Below are positions 1 to 11,398 of a stretch of 64,000 bases of DNA, piece by piece. Origin of the DNA: Thermothielavioides terrestris NRRL 8126 (taxonomy: Eukaryota > Ascomycota > Sordariomycetes > Sordariales > Chaetomiaceae). The stretch spans positions 1,178,001 through 1,242,000 of the forward strand of contig NC_016461.1 in NCBI RefSeq assembly GCF_000226115.1, in the 5' to 3' direction. The translations under genes were made by a program, and so were the position numbers. Within the stretch, counting starts at the first letter, position 1. The number at the start of each line of letters is the position of its first letter. Under the pieces are notes generated by a model, which saw only the letters and a list, made by a program, of their open reading frames with translations, did no database searches and was not told the origin of the DNA.

Positions 1-645
1 TCCCTGGACTCGACACCCGTTTGCCCGCTGTGCCGCAAAGTAGTCGACCAGGCACACTTGGACGACTTCAAAGAGCGACATCCCCGGTTGACAGTCGCCA
101 ACATGCGAAAATTCTGCCAGGACCACAAGCGGCGGTCAGCTCGGGAGACGTGGATCCAGAAGGGGTACCCGGACATCGATTGGCGACGTCTCGACGAACG
201 GATATCGCGGCACTACGGCTTCCTCCGCAAGATCCTCGAAGACGGCATGGACTCCCACTACGTCGACGTGTTCCAAGACACAGTTCGCGCGGGAAAGAAT
301 CGGACGCTCTTCCGGTCGGACGCGAACCTCACGCCCGGATACTACGGCATCCGCGGCCTGAGAGCGATGTCGGAGAACTTGATTCAGGAGTTCTCGTCGA
401 TACTGCGGAAGCGAGCCCTACAGGACAGGCTAGTGTCGGCCCGGGGCTACACGGTATATTTGCAGTCGGTGCTGGTACCGGAGCTGGCGGTGCGGCTGAT
501 CATGGAGGATATGAGTGTGGGCGAGGAGGAGGCGAGGCGGATTCTGGAGGAAAGTAGTGATGTTGGGGAGTTGTTGAACGATGAGATTGCTGATGTCGTT
601 TTGGAGGATGATGATGTCGTTGATCCGCTTAGCCAGGCACATTGA
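1..645 (+). CDS. RTC4-like domain protein, C-terminal part (5' end outside window)
   Basis: The frame is open from base 1 to a TGA at 643-645, giving the last 214 residues of a longer protein. It starts with a cysteine pair (CPLCRKVV), followed by a basic segment (FCQDHKRRSA), then GYPDIDW, TLFRSDANLTPGYYGIRG and a C-terminal LVSARGYTVYLQSVLVPELAVR block. This order matches the C-terminal domain of 'restriction of telomere capping protein 4' as found in many large fungal proteins. In yeast Rtc4 is linked genetically to telomere capping; the biochemical role of the domain is unknown, and fungal members often carry it on otherwise disordered proteins. An acidic tail (VVLEDDDVVD) ends the protein. 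No intron is needed within the visible part. The N-terminal portion, including any other domain, lies to the left of the window, so only the domain call can be supported. Confidence 0.8.
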   Translation, partial: SLDSTPVCPLCRKVVDQAHLDDFKERHPRLTVANMRKFCQDHKRRSARETWIQKGYPDIDWRRLDERISRHYGFLRKILEDGMDSHYVDVFQDTVRAGKNRTLFRSDANLTPGYYGIRGLRAMSENLIQEFSSILRKRALQDRLVSARGYTVYLQSVLVPELAVRLIMEDMSVGEEEARRILEESSDVGELLNDEIADVVLEDDDVVDPLSQAH

Positions 646-1123
646 TTGCTGTCACTGAGGGAAGAGGGCCCTTGTTTTGAAGATGCTTGACACCAGCAGG
701 CACTTTATCGGTATGGCTGTGCTCTCTGTTATGGCTTTCCCGAGGATATTGTCACTAGCACACAGGAGGCCGAAATGATACCCACTGGGTTTCCACCATG
801 CCTGGCATTGTTATTCTGAGTTGCTATAACTAAGTTTGTTGATTAGGCGGAGGATAATAGGAGTTGGTCGGTTGAAGGCTTCTTGCGAAGACCAGCCGCC
901 TGCAATTTTACGCCGAAAACGGTACCAGCAGGGACACAAGATGCCGGGGGTTACGGAACGTAGGACCACAGATTACGCATTCATGTCCGAGTTACCGATA
1001 ATGCGGTTACGCTCGGCATACTTCCGTACACGGGGCAGTGAGACAAGGACCTTCAGCAAGCAAACCAGGCTCGCTCAACCATTCGTGCTGGGGCTGAGCT
1101 CAGACGCTCTGATGACAACATAT

Positions 1124-1139
1124 ACACACACACACACAC
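1124..1139. repeat. (AC)8 dinucleotide microsatellite
   Basis: Uninterrupted AC repeat of 16 bases in an intergenic region. Confidence 0.9.
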
Positions 1140-1804
1140 GAAGGCTGCTGTTGCGTTGCGGGGAGTTGCTTCTTATGTACCGCGTAGAATTGGTCACCTT
1201 CCTGGCTCACCTTTGCTTGTGCACCTGAGTGTATCTGATTTACCCATATAAGGTCCTGTGTGGAGGCTAGCATCTTCAGACAAGGTACCTGCCAGATGGG
1301 GAAACGTTTCAAGGTTGTTTTGCAGTGACGAGCACGGCAGATATACTCGACGACAACCTGATATTCGCAGGTGGCCAAAGACCCGAACCGCAGGGATGGA
1401 GCAATTTGGGCCATCGGCCGGCCAGCCCGACGCCCGAGCTACTATGGCACACGCGTACTGCGGCGTACTTTGGAAGGGCATCTTATGTTCTTGCCCAGGG
1501 ATGAAGTTTTGGTACTCAATGGTAAAGTTATTGAGGGAACTCAGGTATCTAAGTTTGGGTTTCGCCAGCAGCTCAGCGGAGAAGAAGCGTACACTATTCC
1601 GTGCATAGGTAGAGTCGGGTTTGTTAGCACAGTTCAACAGAGACATCCGAGCTTATACTGCGCGACTCCGAAGATATGGAGTGCCGAAAGCCAGAAAAAT
1701 ACGACACTCGTTTCGCTCTTTGTTCAGGTGAGACGGGTGAGACGAGGATGCACTTGCCAAGCCCTGCTCAAACGTTGACCGAGGTGGAGATGAATAACCA
1801 GCTA

Positions 1805-1959
1805 ACGTCGCCCACACCCATTCCGGTTGCCATGGGATCTCGGTCGCCGGTCCGAAACGGTCTGTGAAAAATTGCCAAGAAATTTTTGCCAGCTGAAAGC
1901 GGCTCGAATCGTCCCGGTGACCGAGATTCTATGGCAACTGAGAAGGGTGTGGGCGACGT
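1805..1959. mobile_element. MITE-like inverted-repeat element flanked by TA
   Basis: Two arms of about 46-50 bp (about 1801-1850 and 1914-1963) are near reverse complements (roughly 42 of 50 positions). The outermost bases ACGTCGCCCACACCC at 1805 are mirrored by GGGTGTGGGCGACGT ending at 1959. Each side is flanked by TA (1803-1804 and 1960-1961), the target duplication of Tc1/mariner-type MITEs. Most arm differences are C/T or G/A, as expected after RIP. The central 63 bp is AT-richer and partly palindromic. It has no coding capacity. It could also be a chance foldback, but the TA flanks favour a MITE. Confidence 0.55.
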
Positions 1960-2904
1960 TAACTTCCACAGCACACAACGTTAACTGTCCGAGCTGTTTG
2001 AAGTGCTGAGCCAATGTTGTTCGCAAGACATTCCACGTTGCATATTGCATTTTTGTTTCGTTGAGGAGGGTGCTCGACAAGCGTGCTGGGTCGGTAAATC
2101 GGTATTTGGGAAACACGGCTATGGGTGAGGTAGAAAGTCCAAGAGCAACAGGGTCCATCGTGGCTCTTGAGCTTCCGATCAGTGCGATACCCGAGTGCCA
2201 GATCCGTCTCGGCAGCGTGCACGGTTCACCGCCCAAACACCCACCCACGGTTGGCCACTCACCCTGACTAAGCGAAGATTCGGGCAAGCGGACCCTCCAT
2301 CGTGGACGGATTACCTCCGTACTGTGAAGAGCTTGAAGAGCATACGGACTATCCGTATAGTTGTAGATATCTTGGTTGAGGTGGCTATGTACCTTAGTTC
2401 CGTAGCGTGATATAGAAACGCTACGTCCCATCGTCCCATCGTAACCTTTACTGTCGTGGAGGGATCGTTGGCACACAAACAGTGAGGAGCCGCCAACCCT
2501 GTCGTGGGGTCTGGGGTTGTATCCACCTACCTAGATATCCACCGACCCGCCCACCCACTCAGACGGTCAGACCGGACCCGCAGGGCCTGGACTGGACACC
2601 AACCTTGGGGCACTTTTCGCCCTTGCCTATGCATCCTGGTACCCCATCACATCATCGCGAAGTGAAGCGGGCCGCAAGCAGCACCGACACCACCAGCAGC
2701 GATCCCGGCGGCAAGAGAAACCAGCGGTACGAGCATCGAGAGCGATTTTCAACAACCACAAGGAAATGACCTAATTTACGCTGCCGGCCCTCGAGTCATC
2801 GAATGCTTGAGCGAGCGGTCGGATGGCAGCGGCCCATTTGAAGCCGCTCCTTTGTTAGCCCGCGGGTTGCTCCTTGCAAGTTGCCCCCCGCCCCGGTGGT
2901 GACA

Positions 2905-5900
2905 ATGCCCCGGGCCGACGACAGCTCGCGCTTCAGCTCCATGACGGGTTCCAGCACCGACAGCGCGAGATCCAGCATCACGGTGAAACCGCTGCCCTTG
3001 ACGCCCACTACCCCTTCTCTTCCCACCGCTCCTTGTCCGGGCAACAATGGCTCCAGATTCGCCCCGCATGGATCGCGACGAGCAGCCCCGTCACGCCTCA
3101 AGACAGACGACAACGGCAGTTTCGTCCGGTGAGTGGCACAATTCTTCTTTCTTGCCTTGCCATCTTCGTGTCCCGAATGAACGCGAACTGATGGATGGGC
3201 TGCGTCAACGCCGCCAATCTAGGTCTCTGAAGGATTCCGACGGTCAGGTCTCGCCCACCAACGGCTCGCGCCGCGCGCTGTCCCCCTCGTCGGTGAACTC
3301 CAGCACATCGATGCGCGAGCATGCTATGAGCGACCTATTCGATTACCGCCGCGATCTCGCCATCCTGGACCCCGCCGGCGGCCGGGCGTCGCGCGCCCAG
3401 CAGCAGACAAATCCATCCACCGGTTCTTTCGGACAAGGCCCGCCCTGGATGGCCAACTCCAGCGGCGCCGCTTCGGCGCCGACCAGCACCGACCAGATTC
3501 CCACCACTTTTTACAACGACTCGACCGATAACCTCTCGCTAGCCTCCCAGCTGTCTCCCGGCGTCCGCACATCCATCAGCCGCCCGACCCCTGCAGGCAG
3601 CACCGAGTCTCCCGACGCGGCGTATTTCACCGACGAAAGGCGCCCGTCCATCGCCAGCATCACCACGACGGCCAGCAGCCAAGGCTCTAGAACCAGTGCT
3701 ACAAGGGGAGGGTTGCGGAAACTCCAGGGCTTTTTTGGCGAGGAGTTTCCCGGGAGGGACTCGTCCGAGATCAGCCTTCCACACCCCGGCGCCGGCAAGG
3801 AACACCGCTCGCATTCGTACAGCCACACCCGGCCTCACCGCGATCGCAACCTCTCCAACGCTACTGACCACGGCAGGGATGGCTCGCCGTCGTCGCGCCC
3901 GCGGACGCCCGTGCCCGCTCCGGAAGTCGTGCCGTTCTTGTACCAGGAACCCGACGTGCGTGCGACCCCACTCCCTCCCTTAGCCTCGGACTACCTATGT
4001 TCTGCCCCTTCCTTCTTTCGGCAATCCGCCCCCATTGATCCGCCAAATGTTACCTCCGTGCTTTCTTTCAACCCTAACGCTGAATGCCGTAATCTAGGAC
4101 ATCGCGCGATATGGCGTCGCGCCCGTCCGGGACATTCTCAGTGGCCCGGATCGTGATCGCTACGTCACCGACGGCTCCTCGCAGAATCCGCCAAAAACAT
4201 CCGGTTCTGGGCGGTCCGGCCACTCAATTGTGCACTTGCCGGGGCACCATCATAAACACAACAAGAGCAACGAAGACCCGAGGTCGCTCCGGCCATCCGT
4301 CAGCAGGGAGGATTCTACCCTAGTCCCCGCCAAGGAACGCAGTGGCTCGACCGGCATGTACGGCGCGAGGTCGCGAGCCCAGAGCCCAGCTCCGAGCGCG
4401 AACAGTACCTACTGGAGCTCCAAGAACGCTAGCGGTGATGGACAGACGTCCCCGGGCCGCCAGCCGAAACGGCGCTTCCTTGGTCGCCTGCGCGGAAGGA
4501 GGGAGAAGGACGACGCGGGCGACCTAGGCAAACTCAGCTCATCCACCCAGTCGCTTCTACCACGGCCTTCTCGACACGAGCTTCCTTTCGGCGACCGATC
4601 CACGCCGCAGGGGTCCGAGTGGCCAGGCTCGCCCGACCACCGCGACGCCTACGGACCCCGGCCCCCGTTTTCGCGGGCGGCGACCTTCAACAACAAGTTC
4701 CCCTTCTCGTCGAAAAAGAGCCGTGCCATCAGACAGCATGACGACGCCGATGAGAACATCGGCCCTACCGACAGGCAGGATGCTGGAGGGACCGTGTTCC
4801 ACCTCGACACGAACCTCAATGATATGGAGGGCATTCTCAGCAAGCGGACACCGTTGACGCCCATGGATACCGCTTTCCTGAGTGATCTAGATTTCGACAA
4901 GTTGCCCATCAAGCCCACTGACCCGAGCGGCGCCTGGAACGCCCCCGACAGCTGGGCGGTTCGCCGAGGAGACGAGGCATCGGCCCAGGTTCCCGAAGCC
5001 GACGACATTGGCAGTCCGCCGAGGCCGGAAGAGAAGTTGACAAATTATTGCATCCGCGTGTTCAGGGCAGATGGCACTTTCGCGACGCTCCAGATGGCGT
5101 TGGACGCGACAGTCTCGGACCTCATCTCGCAAATCGTCAAGAAGTCCTACGTGATCGACGGCGTGGAAAACTACAACATAATCCTGAAGAAGCATGATCT
5201 GGTCAGGATCCTGAGCCCTGCCGAGCGTCCGCTGCTGATGCAGAAGCGGCTGCTCCAGCAAGTTGGATACGAGGACCGCGACAGGATAGAGGACATCGGG
5301 CGCGAGGACAACAGCTACATTTGCCGCTTCATGTTCCTGTCGGCCCGCGAAAGCGGCTTCCACGCCGTCGCGCACAACGTGGGATTTGGCCGCATGCAGA
5401 AGCTCAGCCACGTCGACTTGTCCGGCCGCAACTTGACCGCAATCCCGGTTGCTCTCTATTCCAAGGCCGCAGACATCATCTCTCTCAACTTGTCCAGGAA
5501 TCTCTCTCTGGACGTACCGCGCGACTTCATCCAGGCCTGCGAGAACCTTCGGGACATCAAGTACACCAACAACGAGGCCCGGAAACTACCGCCGAGCCTA
5601 GGCTGGGCGAACAAGCTGACGTTGCTGGATGTGTCGAACAATCGCCTGGAGCAGCTCGAGCACGTCGACCTCGGCGGCCTTACCGGGCTCCTCAAATTCA
5701 ACTTGGCTAACAATCGGCTCAGCCATCTGCCTGCCTATTTTGGCGCCTATTCGGTGCTGCGGACGCTAAACATCTCTTCCAACTTTCTGGAGAAGCTTCC
5801 TGCGTTCGTCTGTGATCTGGAAAGCCTCGTCGACCTCGATCTCAGCTTTAACCTCATCAGCGAGCTCCCGGATGCCATTGGGAAGCTGCGGAACCTGGAG

Positions 5901-8900
5901 AAATTCGTCATCACCAACAATCGGTTGAGCGGGTCTTTCCCCAGTTCGTTCAGAAACCTGAGCAGCCTCCGTGAGCTCGACATCAAGTACAACGCGATAG
6001 CCAACATCGACGTCATTGCCCAGCTCCCGAAGCTGGAGATCCTGACCGCTGACCACAACTCCGTGTCCCAATTTGTGGGTACGTTCGAGAGGTTGCGCAG
6101 CTTGAAGCTCAACTGGAACCCCGTCACCAAGTTCGACATCCGGGCGTCTGTCCCGACGCTCAAGCTCCTCAATCTATCCAGCGCCCAGTTAGCCAGCATT
6201 GACGACTCGTTCAACAACATGCCGAGCCTCGAGCGTCTGGTGCTTGACCGGAATTACTTTGTCTCCTTGCCCAGCCAGATTGGCAGCCTCAAGAAGCTCG
6301 AGCACTTCAGCATAGCGCACAACTTGATACGCCAGCTCCCACCCGAGATTGGCTGTCTAACGGAGCTGCGCGTGCTGGACGTCCGCGGGAACAACATCCG
6401 CAAGCTTCCCATGGAACTGTGGTATGCAAACAAGCTGGAAACTCTGAATGCGTCGTCCAATCTTCTGGATAGCTTTCCCAAACCCGCATCCCGTCCGCCA
6501 GTGCCTCCTGAAGAAACAGCCAGCGCAGCCAGCTCTCTCGGCAGCAAGCTTTCGGGAACGACGCGCGCTGTGTCGCCAATGCCGAGCGTCGAGGAGCTCA
6601 ATGGCGATGCGTCCAGGCGCCCGAGCCAAGCTTCCAGCACGCTTCTCAGCGTCGGTCCATCCCCCGTTCCGCCCAGCGGTGACAGGAAGGGCTCGATGGT
6701 ATCCTTGTACGGAAAGGGCGGCCGGAAAACGTCGGTGGTCTCACGGAGCACCCAGAGCAGTGCTCCCCCGGTGTCCGGCGGCATCAGGAAGGATTCTAGT
6801 CACTCGGCACTTCTGACCACCACCTTTGCCGGGTCCCTCCGCCATCTGTACCTTGCCGAAAACTCGCTGGACGACGATGATTGGGAAACGCTCATGAAAC
6901 TGCACGAGCTTCGAGTTCTCAATCTCTCATACAACGGCCTGAACGACATGCCGCAGCGCGCCCTCCGGAGCTGGCCGCAGCTCACCGAGTTGTACCTCTC
7001 AGGCAACGAACTCACGAGCCTGCCGGCCGACGCCTTGGAAGACTACTCTCTCTTGCAGACGCTGCACATCAACAACAACAAGTTCATCAATCTACCAGCA
7101 GATATCTCCCGGGCGAGGAGGCTGGCCGTACTGGACTGCGGTAGCAACTCGCTCAAGTACAATATTGCAAACGTGCCGTACGATTGGAACTGGAACCTCA
7201 ACCCCAACCTGCGGTATCTCAACCTGTCTGGTAACAGACGCCTGGAGATCAAGCAGAGCTATCCCGGCATGGTTGGGCAGACACGCGAGCAGTATTCCGA
7301 TTTCAATCGGCTAGCGAACCTCCGCGTCTTGGGCCTGATAGACGTGACGCTCACCCAGCCGAGCATTCCCGACCAGAGCGAAGATCGTCGTGTCAGAACG
7401 TCGAGCTCGCTGGCCGGGTACATGCCATACGGTATGGCCGACACGCTCGGCAAGAACGAACACCTGTCGACCATCGACCTCGTGGTTCCACGCTTCAATT
7501 CGTCCGACTCGGAGACTCTCTTGGGCCTGTTTGATGGGCAGACGCTTCCCAGCAGCGGCTCCAAGGTCGCCAAGTATCTCCATGAGAACTTTGGTAATAT
7601 CTTTGCGCACGAACTGAATGAACGCAAAGCGGCTCAGGGCGAGACACCACAAGACGCCTTTCGGCGCGCATTCTTGGCCCTTAACAAAGACCTGATTACG
7701 GCTGCGAGTCAACATGCAGAGGACAGGTCGCTAATGACACACCGCGGATCACAAGCCTCGCTGGTCCTGAGCAAGGAAGATCTCAATTCTGGCGCTGTTG
7801 CCACCGTCGTCTACATCACCGAGCAGGAGCTGTATGTGGCCAATGTGGGCGACGTCCAAGCGATGCTCATCCGGAACGACGGCCAGTACGAAATGTTGAC
7901 CAAAAAGCACGATCCGGCTGATCCTCAAGAACGCTCGCGCATCCGAGATGCTGGCGGCTGGGTCTCACGCCAAGGGCGCCTGAACGAGCTTCTTCCCGTC
8001 TCTCGGGCTTTCGGTTACGCGGACTTCATGCCTGCGGTGCAAGCTGCGCCTCACGTCACGCATCATACGATCAAAGATCAGGACGAGACCATTCTCATCG
8101 CCACCAGGGAGGTGTGGGAATATCTCTCTCCCGAGCATGTTTGCGATATCGCCCGTACCGAGCGCGGCGATTTGATGCGGGCGGCACAGAAGATACGGGA
8201 TCTTGCCATGGCCTATGGTTCCAAGGACAAGATCATGGTAATGCTTCTGGGTGTGGCAAACCTCAAGCAGCGGCGCGAACGCTCGCGGATGCACAGGGGC
8301 CAAAGCATGTCGTGGTTCAACTTCCCGCAAGACGACAACGGTCTCCCCGTCTCGTCCCGCAGGGGCAGAAAGACCAAGGCGGAGGGGCCGCTCGATTCGA
8401 CCTTACTGCGACTCGACGCCGAGGTGCCTGCTCCGACTGGTAACATTGCCATTGTCTTCACAGACATCAAGAATTCGACGCAGCTTTGGGAGAACTACCC
8501 GGACGCGATGCGGTCGGCTCTAAAGCTGCACAACGAGGTTATGCGGCGGCAGCTCAGGCTCATCGGTGGGTTCGAGGTCAAGTCGGAAGGCGATGCCTTC
8601 ATGGTGACTTTTGCTACGGCCACGGCGGCGCTGCTCTGGTGCTTCGCGGTCCAGATGCAGCTCCTGACGGTCAACTGGCCCAACGAGATGCTCAACTCGG
8701 TCACCTGCCAGCCAACGTTCGACCGAGAGAACAGGCTCATCTTCAGGGGCTTGTCGGTCCGGATGGGTATTCACTGGGGCGAGCCGCTGGCCGAGCAGGA
8801 CCCCGTCACTCGACGCATGGATTACCTCGGCCCGGTGGTAAACAAGGCAAGCCGGGTCTCGGCCTGTGCCGACGGCGGGCAGATCACTGTGTCGTCCGAC

Positions 8901-9810
8901 TTCATCCTGGAAATCCAGCGCTGTCTCGAGACGTACCAAGAGACTTCGGCTGAGGACACCTTCGACGATGACCCTTACGCACGAGCCATCCGCAGTGAGC
9001 TCCGCTCTCTGAGCAGCCAGGGCTTCGAGGTCAAAGAGATGGGGGAGAAGAAGCTGAAGGGCCTCGAAAACCCGGAGTACATCTACTCGCTTTACCCGCA
9101 CGCTCTGGCGGGTAGAATTGACCAGCACAACCTTCACGAGCGAGCGCAGTCCGAGTCCGAGAAGCCCGCCACGCTCAGGGATGCCGGGCTGGAAATCAGG
9201 CCGGAGGACGTCTGGGAGCTCTGGCACGTGTCGCTGCGGCTTGAGAGGTTGTGCAGCGCGCTCCAGGAGGCACCCGGGCGTCTGCAGCCGCCCGAGACGG
9301 AGCTCATGGAGCGCATAAAGAGGCGCGGCGGGGAGGTCACCGAGCGGTTCTTGTTGAACTTCATGGAGCATCAGGTCAGCCGGATTGAGGTAAGTATACC
9401 CATGTCCTTACCTGCAACTCTCGCCGGTTCAGTAGAGCGAGGAACTAACCGACCAACAGGCGTGCGTATCCACCCTCGCCGTCCGCCACCTCGTCCTGGC
9501 GAACGACCCGACGCGGGATCCCAACGACCTGCGCGCCCCCATGTCGGAGGTGCTGGACACCTTGGCTGAGCGGCTGGCGCTGCTGCAGCGTTACGAGGCG
9601 CGGTTTGGGCCCCTCCCGCACGATGACGGAGCATCCCTTGGCTCGCTCTCGTCTGGGCTGTCGGCTTCGGCACCGGCGCTGCTGCCGGATAGGCGCAAAC
9701 GTGCTGTTGATGGTCCGGATCCAGACACACCGCAACCCTCGTCGGCCTCAGGTTCCGATTCCGCTGGGACTCGGGTCGACACGCCCGAGTCGGCGCTTGG
9801 GGAACCCTAG
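2905..9810 (+). CDS. cr-1: Adenylate cyclase (fungal multidomain type)
   Basis: Exons 2905-3128, 3223-3955, 4098-9389 and 9460-9810 join in frame to 2199 codons plus stop, close to the 2.1-2.3 thousand residues usual for filamentous fungi. Introns have GTGAGT, GTGCGT and GTAAGT donors. The first ATG of the opening frame is at 2905 (gtgacaATGcc). Order of domains: Ser/Pro-rich disordered N-terminus (1 to about 630); Ras-association/ubiquitin-like domain (about 634-725); leucine-rich repeats (about 754-1110); a Ser-rich insert (about 1110-1230); further LRRs (about 1230-1400); PP2C-like domain (LLGLFDGQ, about 1434-1707); class III cyclase catalytic domain (GNIAIVFTDIKNST, GFEVKSEGDAFMVTF, RMGIHWGEP; about 1767-1987); and a conserved C-terminal tail. 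The enzyme makes cAMP from ATP at the membrane and is activated by Ras and/or G proteins in this family, feeding PKA signalling for growth and development. Identification is firm; the extreme N-terminus is the least certain part. Confidence 0.95.
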
Positions 9811-11398
9811 CGGGTGGCCTGAGTTTGCGCCTTCCGCAACGCTGCTGTGCTGGGGTTTCGTTTCTGCTGCCGCAACTTCGACCATGCTCCATCATTCCTG
9901 ATATATATATTATATTGCCCTTCTCTGTGGCTACCACGGCAGAGCGCGACTGGCACGCTGCCTGGGAAGCCCTTTTTGGCGGGGGAGACGGTCGCTTTGT
10001 CTGCGCCTGACCGCTTTTTCTCTCTTTTTCCTTCTCTCTTTTTCGCTACGAACGTATTCGGCGTACACCGGTGGTTTGTCGAACACGTGGCATGTATGGT
10101 GTGGGTGTCGATTGAGTAATGTTTTGGTTGGCTTGCGTGCCACGTCAGTTCTATGCTTTGTTTCAGGGGCTACTTCAGCATATCAACCCGACAGGAAAAA
10201 CCCGGGTACTTCCGGTGCGGTACAGAGGGTTGGCGTTTCTGTCGTGGGCTTTTCTTTTCTTTTCTTTTTCTTCTTTTCTTTTTTGCCTTTTTTTGGAGAA
10301 GGTCAGGTTAGGACGATTTGTTCGGTTTGACTGGTCGAGTCTTGGATTGGGCTGGCCGCGGCTGGACTGGACTGGACACCTGCTTGGGAATTCGGGATCA
10401 TGGGTGATTTGATGGGATGTCACGACTTAACGGGTCCTTGGGTCTGGTGCAGATGGTGTCTTTCCGTCGGCTCTGGTGTTGTTCATCCTTCTTTTGGGTA
10501 AGGAGCATGGCTTGGAGACGGGCTTGGTGTGATCTCAGCATGATTTTGTTCGTCTATGTTTGCAGATTGGGCGAGGGTCGAATTGATGTTTGAGCTTTTG
10601 TCCGCGTTGCTGTTCTTTTGCTGTCTGACTCGGCCGACTTCGACGCACCCACGGTATGGCGGCGCCCTAGCGTTCGAAATGCGTCTCCGGTCCTCAGTTC
10701 GTCGCCGTCTACTCACTAGACAAGGGACAACTGGGCCTTACCAGCAGCCCATGATGTAAGCTTCGATTGGGTTAGGCGTCTGATTATTCTCATCGTCGGG
10801 GGCAACGGCACCATGGGTTGGCTACTAGTGTCAGAGACGCGCCACTCTCGCACTTCCTGGATTTCAATGGACACCTAGAACAATTCTCCCACTCAATCCA
10901 TCGCCTTTCTTTCGTCATTCCCAGGCCGGCATTACTCTGGAGGTTTACGGTCTCAGAACCGGCGGCGTTTTCTCGCAGCGATGAGAGAAGGAGGAGGCGT
11001 TGAGACTGATACTTGGAGCTCAATAAAAAAAAAAAAAAAAAAGTCACAAATGACAAAACTATACCGTATAAGTCTATTAAACGGTCTTTTCGATGCGCTG
11101 CCCGGTTCTATAGCCGTTCCCCTTTGCATTCATAAGCACACAAGTGCGACAGCGGCCTCAGACTGTGTCGGGATCAGAATCTCGATTCACTGGTTCTTTT
11201 ATTCAGCTTCCCTTCCGCGCGGTCAGTTGTGTGCTACCTGGCCACCATCGCATTACCCCTGAATGGCATCCTCGGGGAAGTGCACCAACGCAGTGGTACA
11301 AAGTAGATGAGTTTCCTACGCTGGTTCGCTGTATTGTATGTGTGCATTTTCATAATCATAATACGTCCAGAATCAAACACATCCCACTCATCGATAAC
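9811..11398. other. Convergent intergenic region
   Basis: Lies between the 3' ends of adenylate cyclase (+) and the ABCD transporter (-). It holds pyrimidine-rich stretches (10017-10045, 10250-10290) and an A18 run at 11025-11042. No gene could be supported on either strand. Confidence 0.6.
11025..11042. repeat. A18 homopolymer
   Basis: Uninterrupted run of 18 A in the convergent intergenic region. It is preceded by CAAT, so the junction reads as an AATAAA-like signal on the plus strand. Confidence 0.9.

Larger units (their letters stand above)
646..2904. other. Intergenic region, RTC4 gene to adenylate cyclase
   Basis: No convincing gene on either strand. The open frames here (for example 1802-2476 on the minus strand) are low in recognisable motifs and have no supporting splice structure. 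The stretch holds an (AC)8 run at 1124-1139, a hairpin-type inverted repeat at 1805-1959, and presumably the promoter and 5' leader of adenylate cyclase in its right part. Confidence 0.6.

Noticed and set aside
1802..2476. 224-codon open frame on the minus strand.
   Set aside because: It runs through the inverted repeat, has no motif and no splice context; most likely chance.
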